Source of the DNA: Hippophae tibetana
Lineage: Eukaryota > Streptophyta > Magnoliopsida > Rosales > Elaeagnaceae
Reading direction: 5' to 3'
Assembly: GCA_037013495.1 (NCBI GenBank)
Contig: CM072801.1
Span: 103,919,816 to 103,983,815, forward strand
DNA length: 64,000 nt
The notes beneath the pieces were generated by a model, which saw only the letters and a program-made list of their open reading frames with translations, was not told where the DNA came from and ran no database searches. Below, one piece after another: positions 27,546-39,455 of the stretch. Both the position numbers and the translations under genes were made by a program. Position 1 is the first letter of the stretch; each line of letters begins with the position of its first letter.

Positions 27546-30500
27546 GAAGGTAGTGTAAGCGATGGAATTTGGGTTCTAAATAGTGGACAGATGAACTATT
27601 TTTTACTTTATGTTTTTGCAAATTGAAATGCGTTTTGATTTGATATTTTATAATAGTCGTTTTGATGTATGACTTAAAAGTTATAACAGTTTAAAGTTGG
27701 ATCCTCAATAAATAATTTATTTTTTTTTAAATTACGAACTCCAGAAATTTTGTTGTTTTTTTATTCAGGATCAAAGATTGGTTGAACGCCGAAAAAAAAG
27801 AAAAGGAAAATGATACATTGAATTAAAAGAAAAGTACCAAATGAAATGCAAATAAGAAAATTATGACAACAAAATCTAAAGAAAACAAAAGGCTTGTAGA
27901 AATATTTGTTGCTTTAATTATGATTTGGACCAAAAGTATGCAAAAAACAATAAAATGGAAACGTTTAGTAAATCTAAAATTCAAAAAATAGATATATTAA
28001 GAGAGATATACTATTTTGGGCAACCAAGGCTACGATACCAGATGATACAGATCTTTTATGCGGACCATTTTGGAAACCATGAACTCAAAGGAATGAGAAA
28101 GATTGAATTGCTAAGAACATGGTTAATATAATCAAATTTGAACAATTAAGAACACGATTAGAAAACCACGCAAAAATGTGAGACAAAACTATTAGACGTC
28201 GGAAGGTTGTGTAAGCGATGGAATTTGGGTTCTAAAAAGTGGACAACTGAACTATTTTTTACTTTATGTTTTTGCTAATTGAAATGAGTTTAGATTTGAT
28301 ATTTTATAATAGTCGTTTTGATGTATGACTTAAAAGTTATAATAGTTTAAAGTTGGAACCTCAATAAATAATTTCTTTTTTTTTTAAATTACAAACTCCA
28401 GAAATTTTGTTGTTTTTTTATTCACGATCAAAGATTGGTTGAATGCTGAAAAAAAAGACAAGGAAAATGATACATTGAATTAAAAGAAATGTACGAAATG
28501 AAATGCAAATAAGAAAATTATGACAACAAAATCTATATAAAACAAAAGACTTGTAGAAATATTTGTTTCTTTAATTGTGATTTGGACCAAAAGAATGCAA
28601 AAAACAATAAAATGGAAACATTTTGTAATTCTAAAATTCAAAAAATGGATATATTAAGAGAGATATACTATTTTGGGCAACCAAGACTTCGATAGCAAAT
28701 GATACGGATCTTTTATGCGGACCATTTTGGAAACCATGAACTAAAAGGAATGAGAAAGATTGATTTGCTAAGAAAATGGTTAATATAATCAAATTTGAAG
28801 AATTAAGAACACGATTAGAAAACCACGCAAAAATGTGAGACGAAACTATTAGACGTCGGAAAGTAGTGTAAGCGATGGAATTTGGGTTCTAAAAAGTGGA
28901 CAAATGAACTATTTTTTACTTTATGTTTTTGCAAATTGAAATGAGTTTAGATTTGATATTTTATAATAGTCGTTTTGATTTATGACTTAAAAGTTATAAC
29001 AGTTTAAAGTTGGATCCTCAATAAATAATTTCTTTTTTTTTTTAATTACGTACTCCAGAAATTTTATTGTTTTTTTATTCAGGATCAAAGATCGGTTGAA
29101 CGCCGAAAAAAAAGAAAAGGAAAAATATACATTGAATATAAAGAAAAGTACGAAATGAAATGCAAATAAGAAAATTATGACAACAAAATCTAAAGAAAAC
29201 AAAAGGCTTGTAGAAATATTAGTTTCTTTAATTGTTATTTGGACCAAAAGAATACAAAAAACAATAAAATGGAAACGTTTAGTAAATCTAAAATTCAAAA
29301 AATAGATATAATAAGAGAGATATACTATTTTGGGCAACCAAGGCTTCGATACCAAATGATACGGATCTTTTGTGCGGATCATTTTGGAAACCATGAAATC
29401 CAAGGAATGAGAAAGATTGAATTGCTAAGAAAATGGTTAATATAATCAAATTTGAACAATTAAGAACACAATTAGAAAACGACGCAAAAATGTGAGACCA
29501 AACTATTAGACGTCGAAATGTAGATAAGCGATGGAATTTGGGTTCTAAAAAGTGGACAATTGAACTATTTTTTTTTTATGTTTTTGCAAATTGAAATGAG
29601 TTTAGATTTGATATTTTATAAGAGTCGTTTTGATGTATGACTTAAAAGTTATAACAGTTTAAAGTTGGAACCTTAATAAATAATTTATTTTTTTTTAAAT
29701 TACAAACTCCAAAATTTTTGTTGTTTTTAATTCAGGATCAAAGATTTGTTGAACGCCAAAAAAAAAGAAAAGGAAAATGATACGGTGAATTAAAAGAAAA
29801 GTACGAAATGAAATGCAAATAAGAAAATAATGACAACAAAATCTAAATAAAACAAAAGACTTGTATAAATATTTGTTTCTTTAATTGTGATTGGTACCAA
29901 AAGAATGCAAAAAACAATAAAATGAAAACGTTTAGTAATTCTAAAATTCAAAAAATAGATATATTAACATAGATATACTATTTTGGGCAACCAAGACTTC
30001 GATACCAAATGATACGGATCTTTTAAGTGGACCATTTTGGAAACCATGAACTCAAAGGAATGAGAAAGATTGAATTGTTAAGAAAATGGTTAATATAATC
30101 AAATTTGAACAATTAAGAACACGATTAGAAAACCACGCAAAAATGTGAGACCAAACTATTAGACGTCGGAAAGTAGTGTAAGCGATGGAATTTGGGTTCT
30201 AAAAAGTGGACAGATGAACTATTTTTTACTTTATGTTTTTGCAAATTGAAATGAGTTTTGATTTGATATTTTATAATAGTCGTTTTGATGTATGACTTAA
30301 AAGTTATAACAGTTTAAAGTTCGATCCTCAATGAATAATTTCTTTTTTCTTTTAAATAACGAACTCCAGAAATTTTGTTGTTTTTTTATTCAGGATCAAA
30401 GATTGGTTGAACGCCGAAAAAAAAAAGAAAAGGAAAATGATACATTGAATTAAAAGAAAAGTACCAAATGAAATGCAAATAAGAAAATTATGACAACAAA

Positions 30501-33500
30501 ATCTAAAGAAAACAAAAGGCTTGTAGAAATATTTGTTTCTTTAATTGTGATTTGGACCAAAAGAATGCAAAAAACAATAAAATGGAAACGTTTAGTAAAT
30601 CTAAAATTCAAAAAATAGATATATTAAGAGAGATATACTATTTTGGGCAACCAAGGCTACGATACCAGATGATACAGATCTTTTATGCGGACCATTTTGG
30701 AAACCATGAACTCAAAGGAATGAGAAAGATTGAATTGCTAAGAACATGGTTAATATAATCAAATTTGAACAATTAAGAACACGATTAGAAAACCACGCAA
30801 AAATGTGAGACAAAACTATTAGACGTCGGAAGGTAGTGTAAGCGATGGAATTTGGGTTCTAAAAAGTGGACAACTGAACTATTTTTTACTTTATGTTTTT
30901 GCTAATTGAAATGAGTTTAGATTTGATATTTTATAATAGTCGTTTTGATGTATGACTTAAAAGTTATAATAGTTTAAAGTTGGAACCTCAATAAATAATT
31001 TCTTTTTTTTTAAATTACGAACTCCAGGAAATTTGTTGTTTTTTTATTCACGATCAAAGATTGGTTGAATGCTGAAAAAAAAAGAAAAGGAAAATGATAC
31101 ATTGAATTAAAAGAAATGTACGAAATGAAATGCAAATAAGAAAATTATGACAACAAAATCTATATAAAACAAAAGACTTGTAGAAATATTTGTTTCTTTA
31201 ATTGTGATTTGGACCAAAAGAATGCAAAAAACAATAAAATGGAAACATTTTGTAATTCTAAAATTCAAAAAATAGATATATTAAGAGAGATATACTATTT
31301 TGGGCAACCAAGACTTCGATAGCAAATGATACGGATCTTTTATGCGGACCATTTTGGAAACCATGAACTAAAAGGAATGAGAAAGATTGAATTGCTAAGA
31401 AAATGGTTAATATAATCAAATTTGAAGAATTAAGAACACGATTAGAAAACCACGCAAAAATGTGAGACGAAACTATTAGACGTCGGAAAGTAGTGTAAGC
31501 GATGGAATTTGGGTTCTAAAAAGTGGACAAATGAACTATTTTTTACTTTATGTTTTTGCAAATTGAAATGAGTTTTGATTTGATATTTTATAATAGTCGT
31601 TTTGATTTATGACTTAAAAGTTATAACAGTTTAAAGTTGGATCCTCAATAAATAATTTCTTTTTTTTTTAAATTACGAACTCCAGAAATTTTATTGTTTT
31701 TTTATTCAGGATCAAAGATCGGTTGAACGCCGAAAAAAAAGAAAAGGAAAATTATACATTGAATTTAAAGAAAAGTACGAAATGAAATGCAAATAAGAAA
31801 ATTATGACAACAAAATCTAAAGAAAACAAAAGGCTTGTAGAAATATTTGTTTCTTTAATTGTTATTTGGACCAAAAGAATACAAAAAACAATAAAATGGA
31901 AACGTTTAGTAAATCTAAAATTCAAAAAATAGATATATTAAGAGAGATATACTATTTTGGGCAACCAAGGCTTCGATAGCAAATGATACGGATCTTTTAT
32001 GCGGATCATTTTGGAAACCATGAAATCAAAGGAATGAGAAAGATTGAATTGCTAAGAAAATGGTTAATATAATCAAATTTGAACAATTAAGAACACGATT
32101 AGAAAACCACGCAAAAATGTGAGACCAAACTATTAGACGTCGGAAGGTAGTGTAAGCGATGGAATTTGGGTTCTAAAAAGTGGACAACTGAATTATTTTT
32201 TACTTTATGTTTTTGCTAATTGAAATGAGTTTAGATTTGATATTTTATAATAGTCGTTTTGATGTATGACTTAAAAGTTATAATAGTTTAAAGTTGGAAC
32301 CTCAATAAATAATTTCTTTTTTTTTAAATTACGAACTCCAGAAAATTTGTTGTTTTTTTTATTCACGATCAAAGATTGGTTGAATGCTGAAAAAAAAAGA
32401 AAAGGAAAATGATACATTGAATTAAAAGAAATGTACGAAATGAAATGCAAATAAGAAAATTATGACAACAAAATCTATATAAAACAAAAGACTTGTAGAA
32501 ATATTTGTTTCTTTAATTGTGATTCGGACCAAAAGAATGCAAAAAACAATAAAATGGAAACATTTTGTAATTCTAAAATTCAAAAAATAGATATATTAAG
32601 AGAGATATACTATTTTGGGCAACCAAGACTTCGATAGCAAATGATACGGATCTTTTATGCGGACCATTTTGGAAACCATGAACTAAAAGGAATGAGAAAG
32701 ATTGAATTGCTAAGAAAATGGTTAATATAATCAAATTTGAAGAATTAAGAACACGATTAGAAAACCACGCAAAAATGTGAGACGAAACTATTAGACGTCG
32801 GAAAGTAGTGTAAGCGATGGAATTTGGGTTCTAAAAAGTGGACAAATGAACTATTTTTTACTTTATGTTTTTGCAAATTGAAATGAGTTTTGATTTGATA
32901 TTTTATAATAGTCGTTTTGATTTATGACTTAAAAGTTATAACAGTTTAAAGTTGGATCCTCAATAAATAATTTCTTTTTTTTTTAAATTACGAACTCCAG
33001 AAATTTTATTGTTTTTTTATTCAGGATCAAAGATCGGTTGAACGCCGAAAAAAAAGAAAAGGAAAATTATACATTGAATTTAAAGAAAAGTACGAAATGA
33101 AATGCAAATAAGAAAATTATGACAACAAAATCTAAAGAAAACAAAAGGCTTGTAGAAATATTTGTTTCTTTAATTGTTATTTGGACCAAAAGAATACAAA
33201 AAACAATAAAATGGAAACGTTTAGTAAATCTAAAATTCAAAAAATAGATATATTAAGAGAGATATACTATTTTGGGCAACCAAGGCTTCGATAGCAAAAG
33301 ATACGGATCTTTTATGCGGATCATTTTGGAAACCATGAAATCAAAGGAATGAGAAAGATTGAATTGCTAAGAAAATGGTTAATATAATCAAATTTGAACA
33401 ATTAAGAACACGATTAGAAAACCACGCAAAAATGTGAGACCAAACTATTAGACGTCGGAAGGTAGTGTAAGCGATGGAATTTGGGTTCTAAAAAGTGGAC

Positions 33501-34772
33501 AACTGAATTATTTTTTACTTTATGTTTTTGCTAATTGAAATGAGTTTAGATTTGATATTTTATAATAGTCGTTTTGATGTATGACTTAAAAGTTATAATA
33601 GTTTAAAGTTGGAACCTCAATAAATAATTTCTTTTTTTTTAAATTACGAACTCCAGAAAATTTGTTGTTTTTTTTATTCACGATCAAAGATTGGTTGAAT
33701 GCTGAAAAAAAAAGAAAAGGAAAATGATACATTGAATTAAAAGAAATGTACGAAATGAAATGCAAATAAGAAAATTATGACAACAAAATCTATATAAAAC
33801 AAAAGACTTGTAGAAATATTTGTTTCTTTAATTGTGATTTGGACCAAAAGAATGCAAAAAACAATAAAATGGAAACATTTTGTAATTCTAAAATTCAAAA
33901 AATAGATATATTAAGAGAGATATACTATTTTGGGCAACCAAGACTTCGATAGCAAATGATACGGATCTTTTATGCGGACCATTTTGGAAACCATGAACTA
34001 AAAGGAATGAGAAAGATTGAATTGCTAAGAAAGTGGTTAATATAATCAAATTTGAAGAATTAAGAACACGATTAGAAAACCACGCAAAAATGTGAGACGA
34101 AACTATTAAACGTCGGAAAGTAGTGTAAGCGATGGAATTTGGGTTCTAAAAAGTGGACAAATGAACTATTTTTTACTTTATGTTTTTGCAAATTGAAATG
34201 AGTTTTGATTTGATATTTTATAATAGTCGTTTTGATTTTTGACTTAAAAGTTATAACAGTTTAAAGTTGGATCCTCAATAAATAATTTCTTTTTTTTTTA
34301 AATTACGAACTCCAGAAATTTTATTGTTTTTTTATTCAGGATCAAAGATCGGTTGAACGCCGAAAAAAAAGAAAAGGAAAATTATACATTGAATTTAAAG
34401 AAAAGTACGAAATGAAATGCAAATAAGAAAATTATGACAACAAAATCTAAAGAAAACAAAAGGCTTGTAGAAATATTTGTTTCTTTAATTGTTATTTGGA
34501 CCAAAAGAATACAAAAAACAATAAAATGGAAACGTTTAGTAAATCTAAAATTCAAAAAATAGATATATTAAGAGAGATATACTATTTTGGGCAACCAAGG
34601 CTTCGATAGCAAATGATACGGATCTTTTATGCGGATCATTTTGGAAACCATGAAATCAAAGGAATGAGAAAGATTGAATTGCTAAGAAAATGGTTAATAT
34701 AATCAAATTTGAACAATTAAGAACACGATTAGAAAACCACGCAAAAATGTGAGACCAAACTATTAGACGTTG

Positions 34773-35430
34773 GAAGGTAGTGTAAGCGATGGAATTTGGG
34801 TTCTAAATAGTGGACAGATGAACTATTTTTTACTTTATGTTTTTGCAAATTGAAATGCGTTTTGATTTGATATTTTATAATAGTCGTTTTGATGTATGAC
34901 TTAAAAGTTATAATAGTTTAAAGTTGGAACCTCAATAAATAATTTCTTTTTTTTTAAATTACGAACTCCAGAAAATTTGTTGTTTTTTTTATTCACGATC
35001 AAAGATTGGTTGAATGCTGAAAAAAAAAGAAAAGGAAAATGATACATTGAATTAAAAGAAATGTACGAAATGAAATGCAAATAAGAAAATTATGACAACA
35101 AAATCTATATAAAACAAAAGACTTGTAGAAATATTTGTTTCTTTAATTGTGATTTGGACCAAAAGAATGCAAAAAACAATAAAATGGAAACATTTTGTAA
35201 TTCTAAAATTCAAAAAATAGATATATTAAGAGAGATATACTATTTTGGGCAACCAAGACTTCGATAGCAAATGATACGGATCTTTTATGCGGACCATTTT
35301 GGAAACCATGAACTAAAAGGAATGAGAAAGATTGAATTGCTAAGAAAATGGTTAATATAATCAAATTTGAAGAATTAAGAACACAATTAGAAAACCACGC
35401 AAAAATGTGAGACGAAACTATTAGACGTCG
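34773..35430. repeat. Chimeric satellite monomer marking an unequal crossover
   Basis: The first part has the marks of the monomer at 27546: GTTGGAAGG junction, AAATAGTGGACAGATG and GAAATGCGTTTTG. From about 34910 it has the marks of the monomer at 28202: TTATAATAG, GGAACCTC, GAATGCTG and ATCTATATAAAAC. In the first 11-monomer copy these two are separate neighbours, so one exchange between them explains both the hybrid and the missing monomer. The switch lies between about 34865 and 34915. Confidence 0.85.
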
Positions 35431-37400
35431 GAAAGTAGTGTAAGCGATGGAATTTGGGTTCTAAAAAGTGGACAAATGAACTATTTTTTACTTTATGTTT
35501 TTGCAAATTGAAATGAGTTTTGATTTGATATTTTATAATAGTCGTTTTGATTTATGACTTAAAAGTTATAACAGTTTAAAGTTGGATCCTCAATAAATAA
35601 TTTCTTTTTTTTTTAAATTACGAACTCCAGAAATTTTATTGTTTTTTTATTCAGGATCAAAGATCGGTTGAACGCCGAAAAAAAAGAAAAGGAAAATTAT
35701 ACATTGAATTTAAAGAAAAGTACGAAATGAAATGCAAATAAGAAAATTATGACAACAAAATCTAAAGAAAACAAAAGGCTTGTAGAAATATTTGTTTCTT
35801 TAATTGTTATTTGGACCAAAAGAATACAAAAAACAATAAAATGGAAACGTTTAGTAAATCTAAAATTCAAAAAATAGATATATTAAGAGAGATATACTAT
35901 TTTGGGCAACCAAGGCTTCGATAGCAAATGATACGGATCTTTTATGCGGATCATTTTGGAAACCATGAAATCAAAGGAATGAGAAAGATTGAATTGCTAA
36001 GAAAATGGTTAATATAATCAAATTTGAACAATTAAGAACACGATTAGAAAACCACGCAAAAATGTGAGACCAAACTATTAGACGTTGGAAGGTAGTGTAA
36101 GCGATGGAATTTGGGTTCTAAATAGTGGACAATTGAACTATTTTTTTTTTATGTTTTTGCAAATTGAAATGAGTTTAGATTTGATATTTTATAAGAGTCG
36201 TTTTGATGTATGACTTAAAAGTTATAATAGTTTAAAGTTGGAACCTTAATAAATAATTTATTTTTTTTAAATTACGAACTCCAAAAATTTTGTTGTTTTT
36301 AATTCAGGATCAAAGATTTGTTGAACGCCGAAAAAAAAAGAAAAGGAAAATGATACGGTGAATTAAAAGAAAAGTACGAAATGAAATGCAAATAAGAAAA
36401 TAATGACAACAAAATCTAAATAAAACAAAAGACTTGTAGAAATATTTGTTTCTTTAATTGTGATTGGTACCAAAAGAATGCAAAAAACAATAAAATGAAA
36501 ACGTTTAGTAATTCTAAAATTCAAAAAATAGATATATTAACATAGATATACTATTTTGGGCAACCAAGACTTCGATACCAAATGATACGGATCTTTTATG
36601 CGGACCATTTTGGAAACCATGAACTCAAAGGAATGAGAAAGATTGAATTGTTAAGAAAATGGTTAATATAATCAAATTTGAACAATTAAGAACACGATTA
36701 GAAAACCACGCAAAAATGTGAGACCAAACTATTAGACGTCGGAAAGTAGTGTAAGCGATGGAATTTGGGTTCTTAAAAGTGGACAGATGAACTATTTTTT
36801 ACTTTATGTTTTTGCAAATTGAAATGAGTTTTGATTTGATATTTTATAATAGTCGTTTTGATGTATGACTTAAAAGTTATAACAGTTTAAAGTTGGATCC
36901 TCAATAAATAATTTCTTTTTTTTTTTAAATTACGAACTCCAGAAATTTTGTTGTTTTTTTTATTCAGGATCAAAGATTGGTTGAACAGCGAAAAAAAAGA
37001 AAAGGAAAATGATACATTGAATTAAAAGAAAAGTACCAAATGAAATGCAAATAAGAAAATTATGACAACAAAATCTAAAGAAAACAAAAGGCTTGTAGAA
37101 ATATTTGTTTCTTTAATTGTGATTTGGACCAAAAGAATGCAAAAAACAATAAAATGGAAACGTTTAGTAAATCTAAAATTCAAAAAATAGATATATTAAG
37201 AGAGATATACTATTTTGGGCAACCAAGACTTCGATAGCAAATGATACGGATCTTTTATGCGGACCATTTTGGAAACCATGAACTAAAAGGAATGAGAAAG
37301 ATTGAATTGCTAAGAAAATGGTTAATATAATCAAATTTGAAGAATTAAGAACACGATTAGAAAACCACGCAAAAATGTGAGACGAAACTATTAGACGTCG
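35431..37400. repeat. 3-monomer unit repeated across the retrotransposon
   Basis: The monomers at 35431, 36088 and 36742 reappear in the same order in the array on the far side of the retrotransposon: the interrupted monomer (37401-37414 plus 51035-51677), then 51678 and 52330. Shared marks are GAAAATTATAC in the first, AAATAGTGGACAATTG in the second and GGGTTCTTAAAAGTGG in the third. With the element removed the offset is about 1.97 kb. The left third monomer ends in a different variant (CTTCGATAGC, GACGAAAC) from its right partner, so it is itself a hybrid. Confidence 0.8.
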
Positions 37401-37409
37401 GAAAGTAGT

Positions 37410-37414
37410 GTAAG
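37410..37414. other. Target-site duplication, left copy (GTAAG)
   Basis: The satellite reads AAGTAGT then GTAAG directly before the first base of the LTR. The same GTAAG follows the other LTR at 51030-51034 and continues as CGATGG. Joining the two flanks with one GTAAG restores an uninterrupted monomer. Confidence 0.97.
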
Positions 37415-37902
37415 TGATGAACGAAAACCGGCATCGCCGATTCCCGCAAATACTTTGGTTTTAATATTTATAAAACTCTCGCAAGTGCACGAATCATTTC
37501 GAAGAAAATGATAAGTATACTCCCAAGGTCGATCTAAGGAAGGAATGTATGTGGTTTTTAATTTATTATTCAAACTTTTAAAAACGAAATTAAATCCTAA
37601 ACATCCTGTCACGATAGTTTGGTTTTTGTGTTCCTAATCTAATAACATAAAATAAACATATATACAGATTAATTAAATATAGTCTAATAACATAAAAATA
37701 AACATAGATACAAATTCAATAAATAATTATCTAAAAATAAACATATATACGGATTCAATAAATATTCATGCAAATTTTTATCATTTATATTAGCGGAGTA
37801 TTTATGGATATAATAACTAAATTAATTATGCTTGCTCATATTAACTAGGTTATTAAAGATATAAATTGATATTTTATTGATTCTCTCTTTTTTATATAAA
37901 TA

Positions 37903-38048
37903 CCACCTTTGGTGGGGTTAGATATTCTTTGTTAACTAAACAAATCAATTAACACCTATGGGTGAGGTTGATAACTAATATGCTTAATTAAATTAATTCC
38001 TTTTTCTAAGAGATTGAAAATGAACCATTTAAATGCCACCTTTGGTGG
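37903..38048 (-). other. Three related stem-loops in the LTR (left copy)
   Basis: CCACCTTTGGTGG occurs at 37903-37915 and again at 38036-38048, each followed by GGTTAGA. Between them CACCTATGGGTG at 37953-37964 is followed by AGGTTGATA. Each can form a short hairpin. The same trio lies at 49513-49658 in the other LTR, where the middle one has lost a base pair (TACCTATGGGTG). They fall in the transcribed R/U5 part. Function is unknown. Confidence 0.65.
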
Positions 38049-38948
38049 GGTTAGACAATTTAAACATTATTCAAGGTGTCCAAATTAAACTTAAGAATTT
38101 AATTATCCGAGTACTAACTTTCAAGTTTTAAAACCACTATTGAAAACATGTTGTCAATACATTTTCACATAATAATTCTTATAAAAACTTTTGAAATAGA
38201 GTTTCACTCTAACTACCGGGCGATTGTACCAACAAATAAAAGAGCACTACTCTAAATTAGACCGGATAACTAAACCTTAAAATCTAATTTTCGGGTTTAA
38301 GTTTGTAATGAAAAATAATATATTTCTCTCTAACATTCTTAATATAAAATCTTGAATAAAAACAAAATCAATTCATTTTAAAGATTTTTACCTATTTAAT
38401 ATTTCGCAAGCATAACAACGTCGTTATTACATCATTTTTACTAAACAGCTAGCATAGTTAAATTTAACCACAGACAAGTTGAATATAACATGTAAGAATA
38501 AAGCATAAAAATAACTGTAAAGAAAATAAAATCCTTACAGAACTTCGACGCTATTCCCGTTGCTAGAAAACCTCCGAGCGGAATTTGCACTTCCATATAT
38601 TGAATCAAAAATCTAAATTATTACAAAAACATTACAAGTTCCTCTCAAAAAGAGAAGAACACTAAACCTAAGAGAATTGAACTAAAAACTAAGAGAAAAA
38701 CTAAGAAAAGCTTAGAAACTTAGAAAGAAACTAAGAGAAACTAAAAACTAAGAAATGAGAGAAAGAAAGGAGAGAGAAGTGAGTTTTGAAGGTGTGGTTT
38801 GAAGTGAAGGGAAGGGGGGTATTTATAGGTGAGGATGGAGAGAAAAAATGAGTAAAAAAATGTTAAAAAAATATTAAAAAATGTAAAAACGCGTATTGGA
38901 ATTGCTGATGTCATCAATGACGTCAGCATGACATCACAGGGGCGGCTG

Positions 38949-39144
38949 CACGTGAAAAATGGGGCGAAAACGCGTTGGGCGCGCGGAGGGGGGCTGCTGG
39001 GGCGCTGCGCGCGCGCGCTGGGGCTGTCGCTGCGCGCAGCTCGGCGCGCGTGAACAGTGCCAGCGCGCGCGGAATGGGGCGCTGGGGCGCGCGCGGCTGG
39101 GCGCTGGGGCGCTGAGCTGCGCGCACGGCTGGGCTGCGGCGCGC
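38949..39144. repeat. GC-rich, rearranged patch in the left LTR
   Basis: About 196 bp of very GC- and CpG-rich sequence built from short GCGCGC, GGGGCGCTGG and CTGCGCGCAGC modules sits in an otherwise AT-rich LTR. The right LTR has 173 bp here with the modules in a different order. Left: CTGCGCGCAGCTCGG precedes TGAACAGTGCCAGCGCGC. Right: it follows. The patch is upstream of the TATA box in transcript sense, in U3. Open frames through it on both strands are a by-product of few stop codons in GC-rich DNA. Confidence 0.85.
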
Positions 39145-39443
39145 AATTTCCGTCTTTTTGACATTTTTGACCTTTTCGACCCATTTCGTCCGATTTTTCC
39201 ATGTTTGTTGACCTTTTCTCACTTATTTGTTGATATATTTGTGATGTATTGCTTCAAATATTCCTCTTTGAGTCTTTACATTGCGTTTTTAAGCCAAAAT
39301 ACCTGAAAAACAATAAAAATACCCGTGATTCCGAAAAAGACAAATTTATATAAATATATGATAAAACATATAAATATATGTATTTTTAATCAATTAAGGT
39401 ACATAAAATCATGGTTATTTTAGTGCTTTTTGAGCACTCATCA

Positions 39444-39455
39444 CAACCCCCAACC
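39444..39455 (-). other. Polypurine tract next to the 3' LTR
   Basis: The minus strand reads GGTTGGGGGTTG directly before the LTR start TGATGA, the place where plus-strand DNA synthesis is primed in LTR retrotransposons. It is G-rich rather than pure purine. It is preceded in transcript sense by a hairpin with arms CTTGCTA and TAGCAAG (39461-39480). Confidence 0.8.

Larger units (their letters stand above)
21633..36087. repeat. 11-monomer duplication (about 7.23 kb), second copy one monomer shorter
   Basis: Private variants recur at an offset of 7226-7227 bp: TTTTGTGCGGATC at 22141 and 29368, GTCGAAATGTAGATAAG near 22285 and 29512, ATCCTCAATGAATAATT near 23097 and 30324, and AAATAGTGGACAGATG near 27579 and 34806. 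The first copy runs 21633-28858. The second runs from 28859 to the chimeric monomer at 34773, where two monomers of the first copy (27546 and 28202) are merged into one. Three 2-monomer units are nested inside each copy. Confidence 0.9.
1..37414. repeat. Tandem satellite array, left part (57 full monomers plus 14 bp)
   Basis: Head-to-tail monomers of about 651-659 bp fill this stretch. Taking the GAAGGTAG or GAAAGTAG that follows GACGTCG as the start, monomers begin at 1, 656, 1307, 1965, 2622, 3277, 3933, 4585, 5243, 5898 and so on to 36742, with the last interrupted at 37414. Each is strongly AT-rich. Landmarks in order are a GCGATGGAATTTGGG start, a TTTCTTTTTTTT tract near position 171, an A8GAAAAGG tract near 246, a TTTTGGGCAACCAAG block near 470 and the GACGTCGG junction. 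Variants differ by scattered substitutions and by homopolymer length; one class is 651 bp because ACTTTATG is replaced by a T run. No gene is supported here. The array type fits centromeric, pericentromeric or subtelomeric heterochromatin, but the sequence does not say which. I do not recognise the family. Confidence 0.98.
37415..39443 (-). repeat. 3' LTR of the retrotransposon (left copy)
   Basis: This 2029-bp LTR matches 49025-51029 at an offset of 11,610 bp. Outside a GC-rich patch I count six substitutions (37879, 37953, 38377, 38546, 38712, 38933) and one 1-bp indel in about 1.83 kb. It carries a minus-strand TATA box (38820-38828), paired bZIP-type sites at 38918-38936 with the second decayed to TGACATCA, a G-box at 38949-38954, a run of short AACTAAGAGA-like repeats near 38640-38760, and three small stem-loops at 37903-38048. 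The segment GCAAGTGCACGAATCA near 37492 resembles, from memory, sequences common near the ends of plant gypsy LTRs. In this copy U3 should supply the 3' end of the transcript. Confidence 0.97.

Noticed and set aside
1-37414. CRISPR-like regular repeats or a CENP-B box in the satellite
   Set aside because: The repeats are whole 656-bp monomers without unique spacers in a plant-type sequence, and I saw no convincing match to the CENP-B box consensus.
37391-37612. A 73-codon minus-strand frame at the LTR end, also at 48941-49222
   Set aside because: It lies in R/U5 and runs over the LTR edge into satellite on one side and over the primer-binding site on the other. It has no recognisable domain.
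38923-39306. Overlapping Ala/Arg/Pro-rich frames on both strands in the GC-rich LTR patch
   Set aside because: GC-rich DNA lacks stop codons in all frames. The frames differ between the two LTRs because the patch is rearranged. No known domain.
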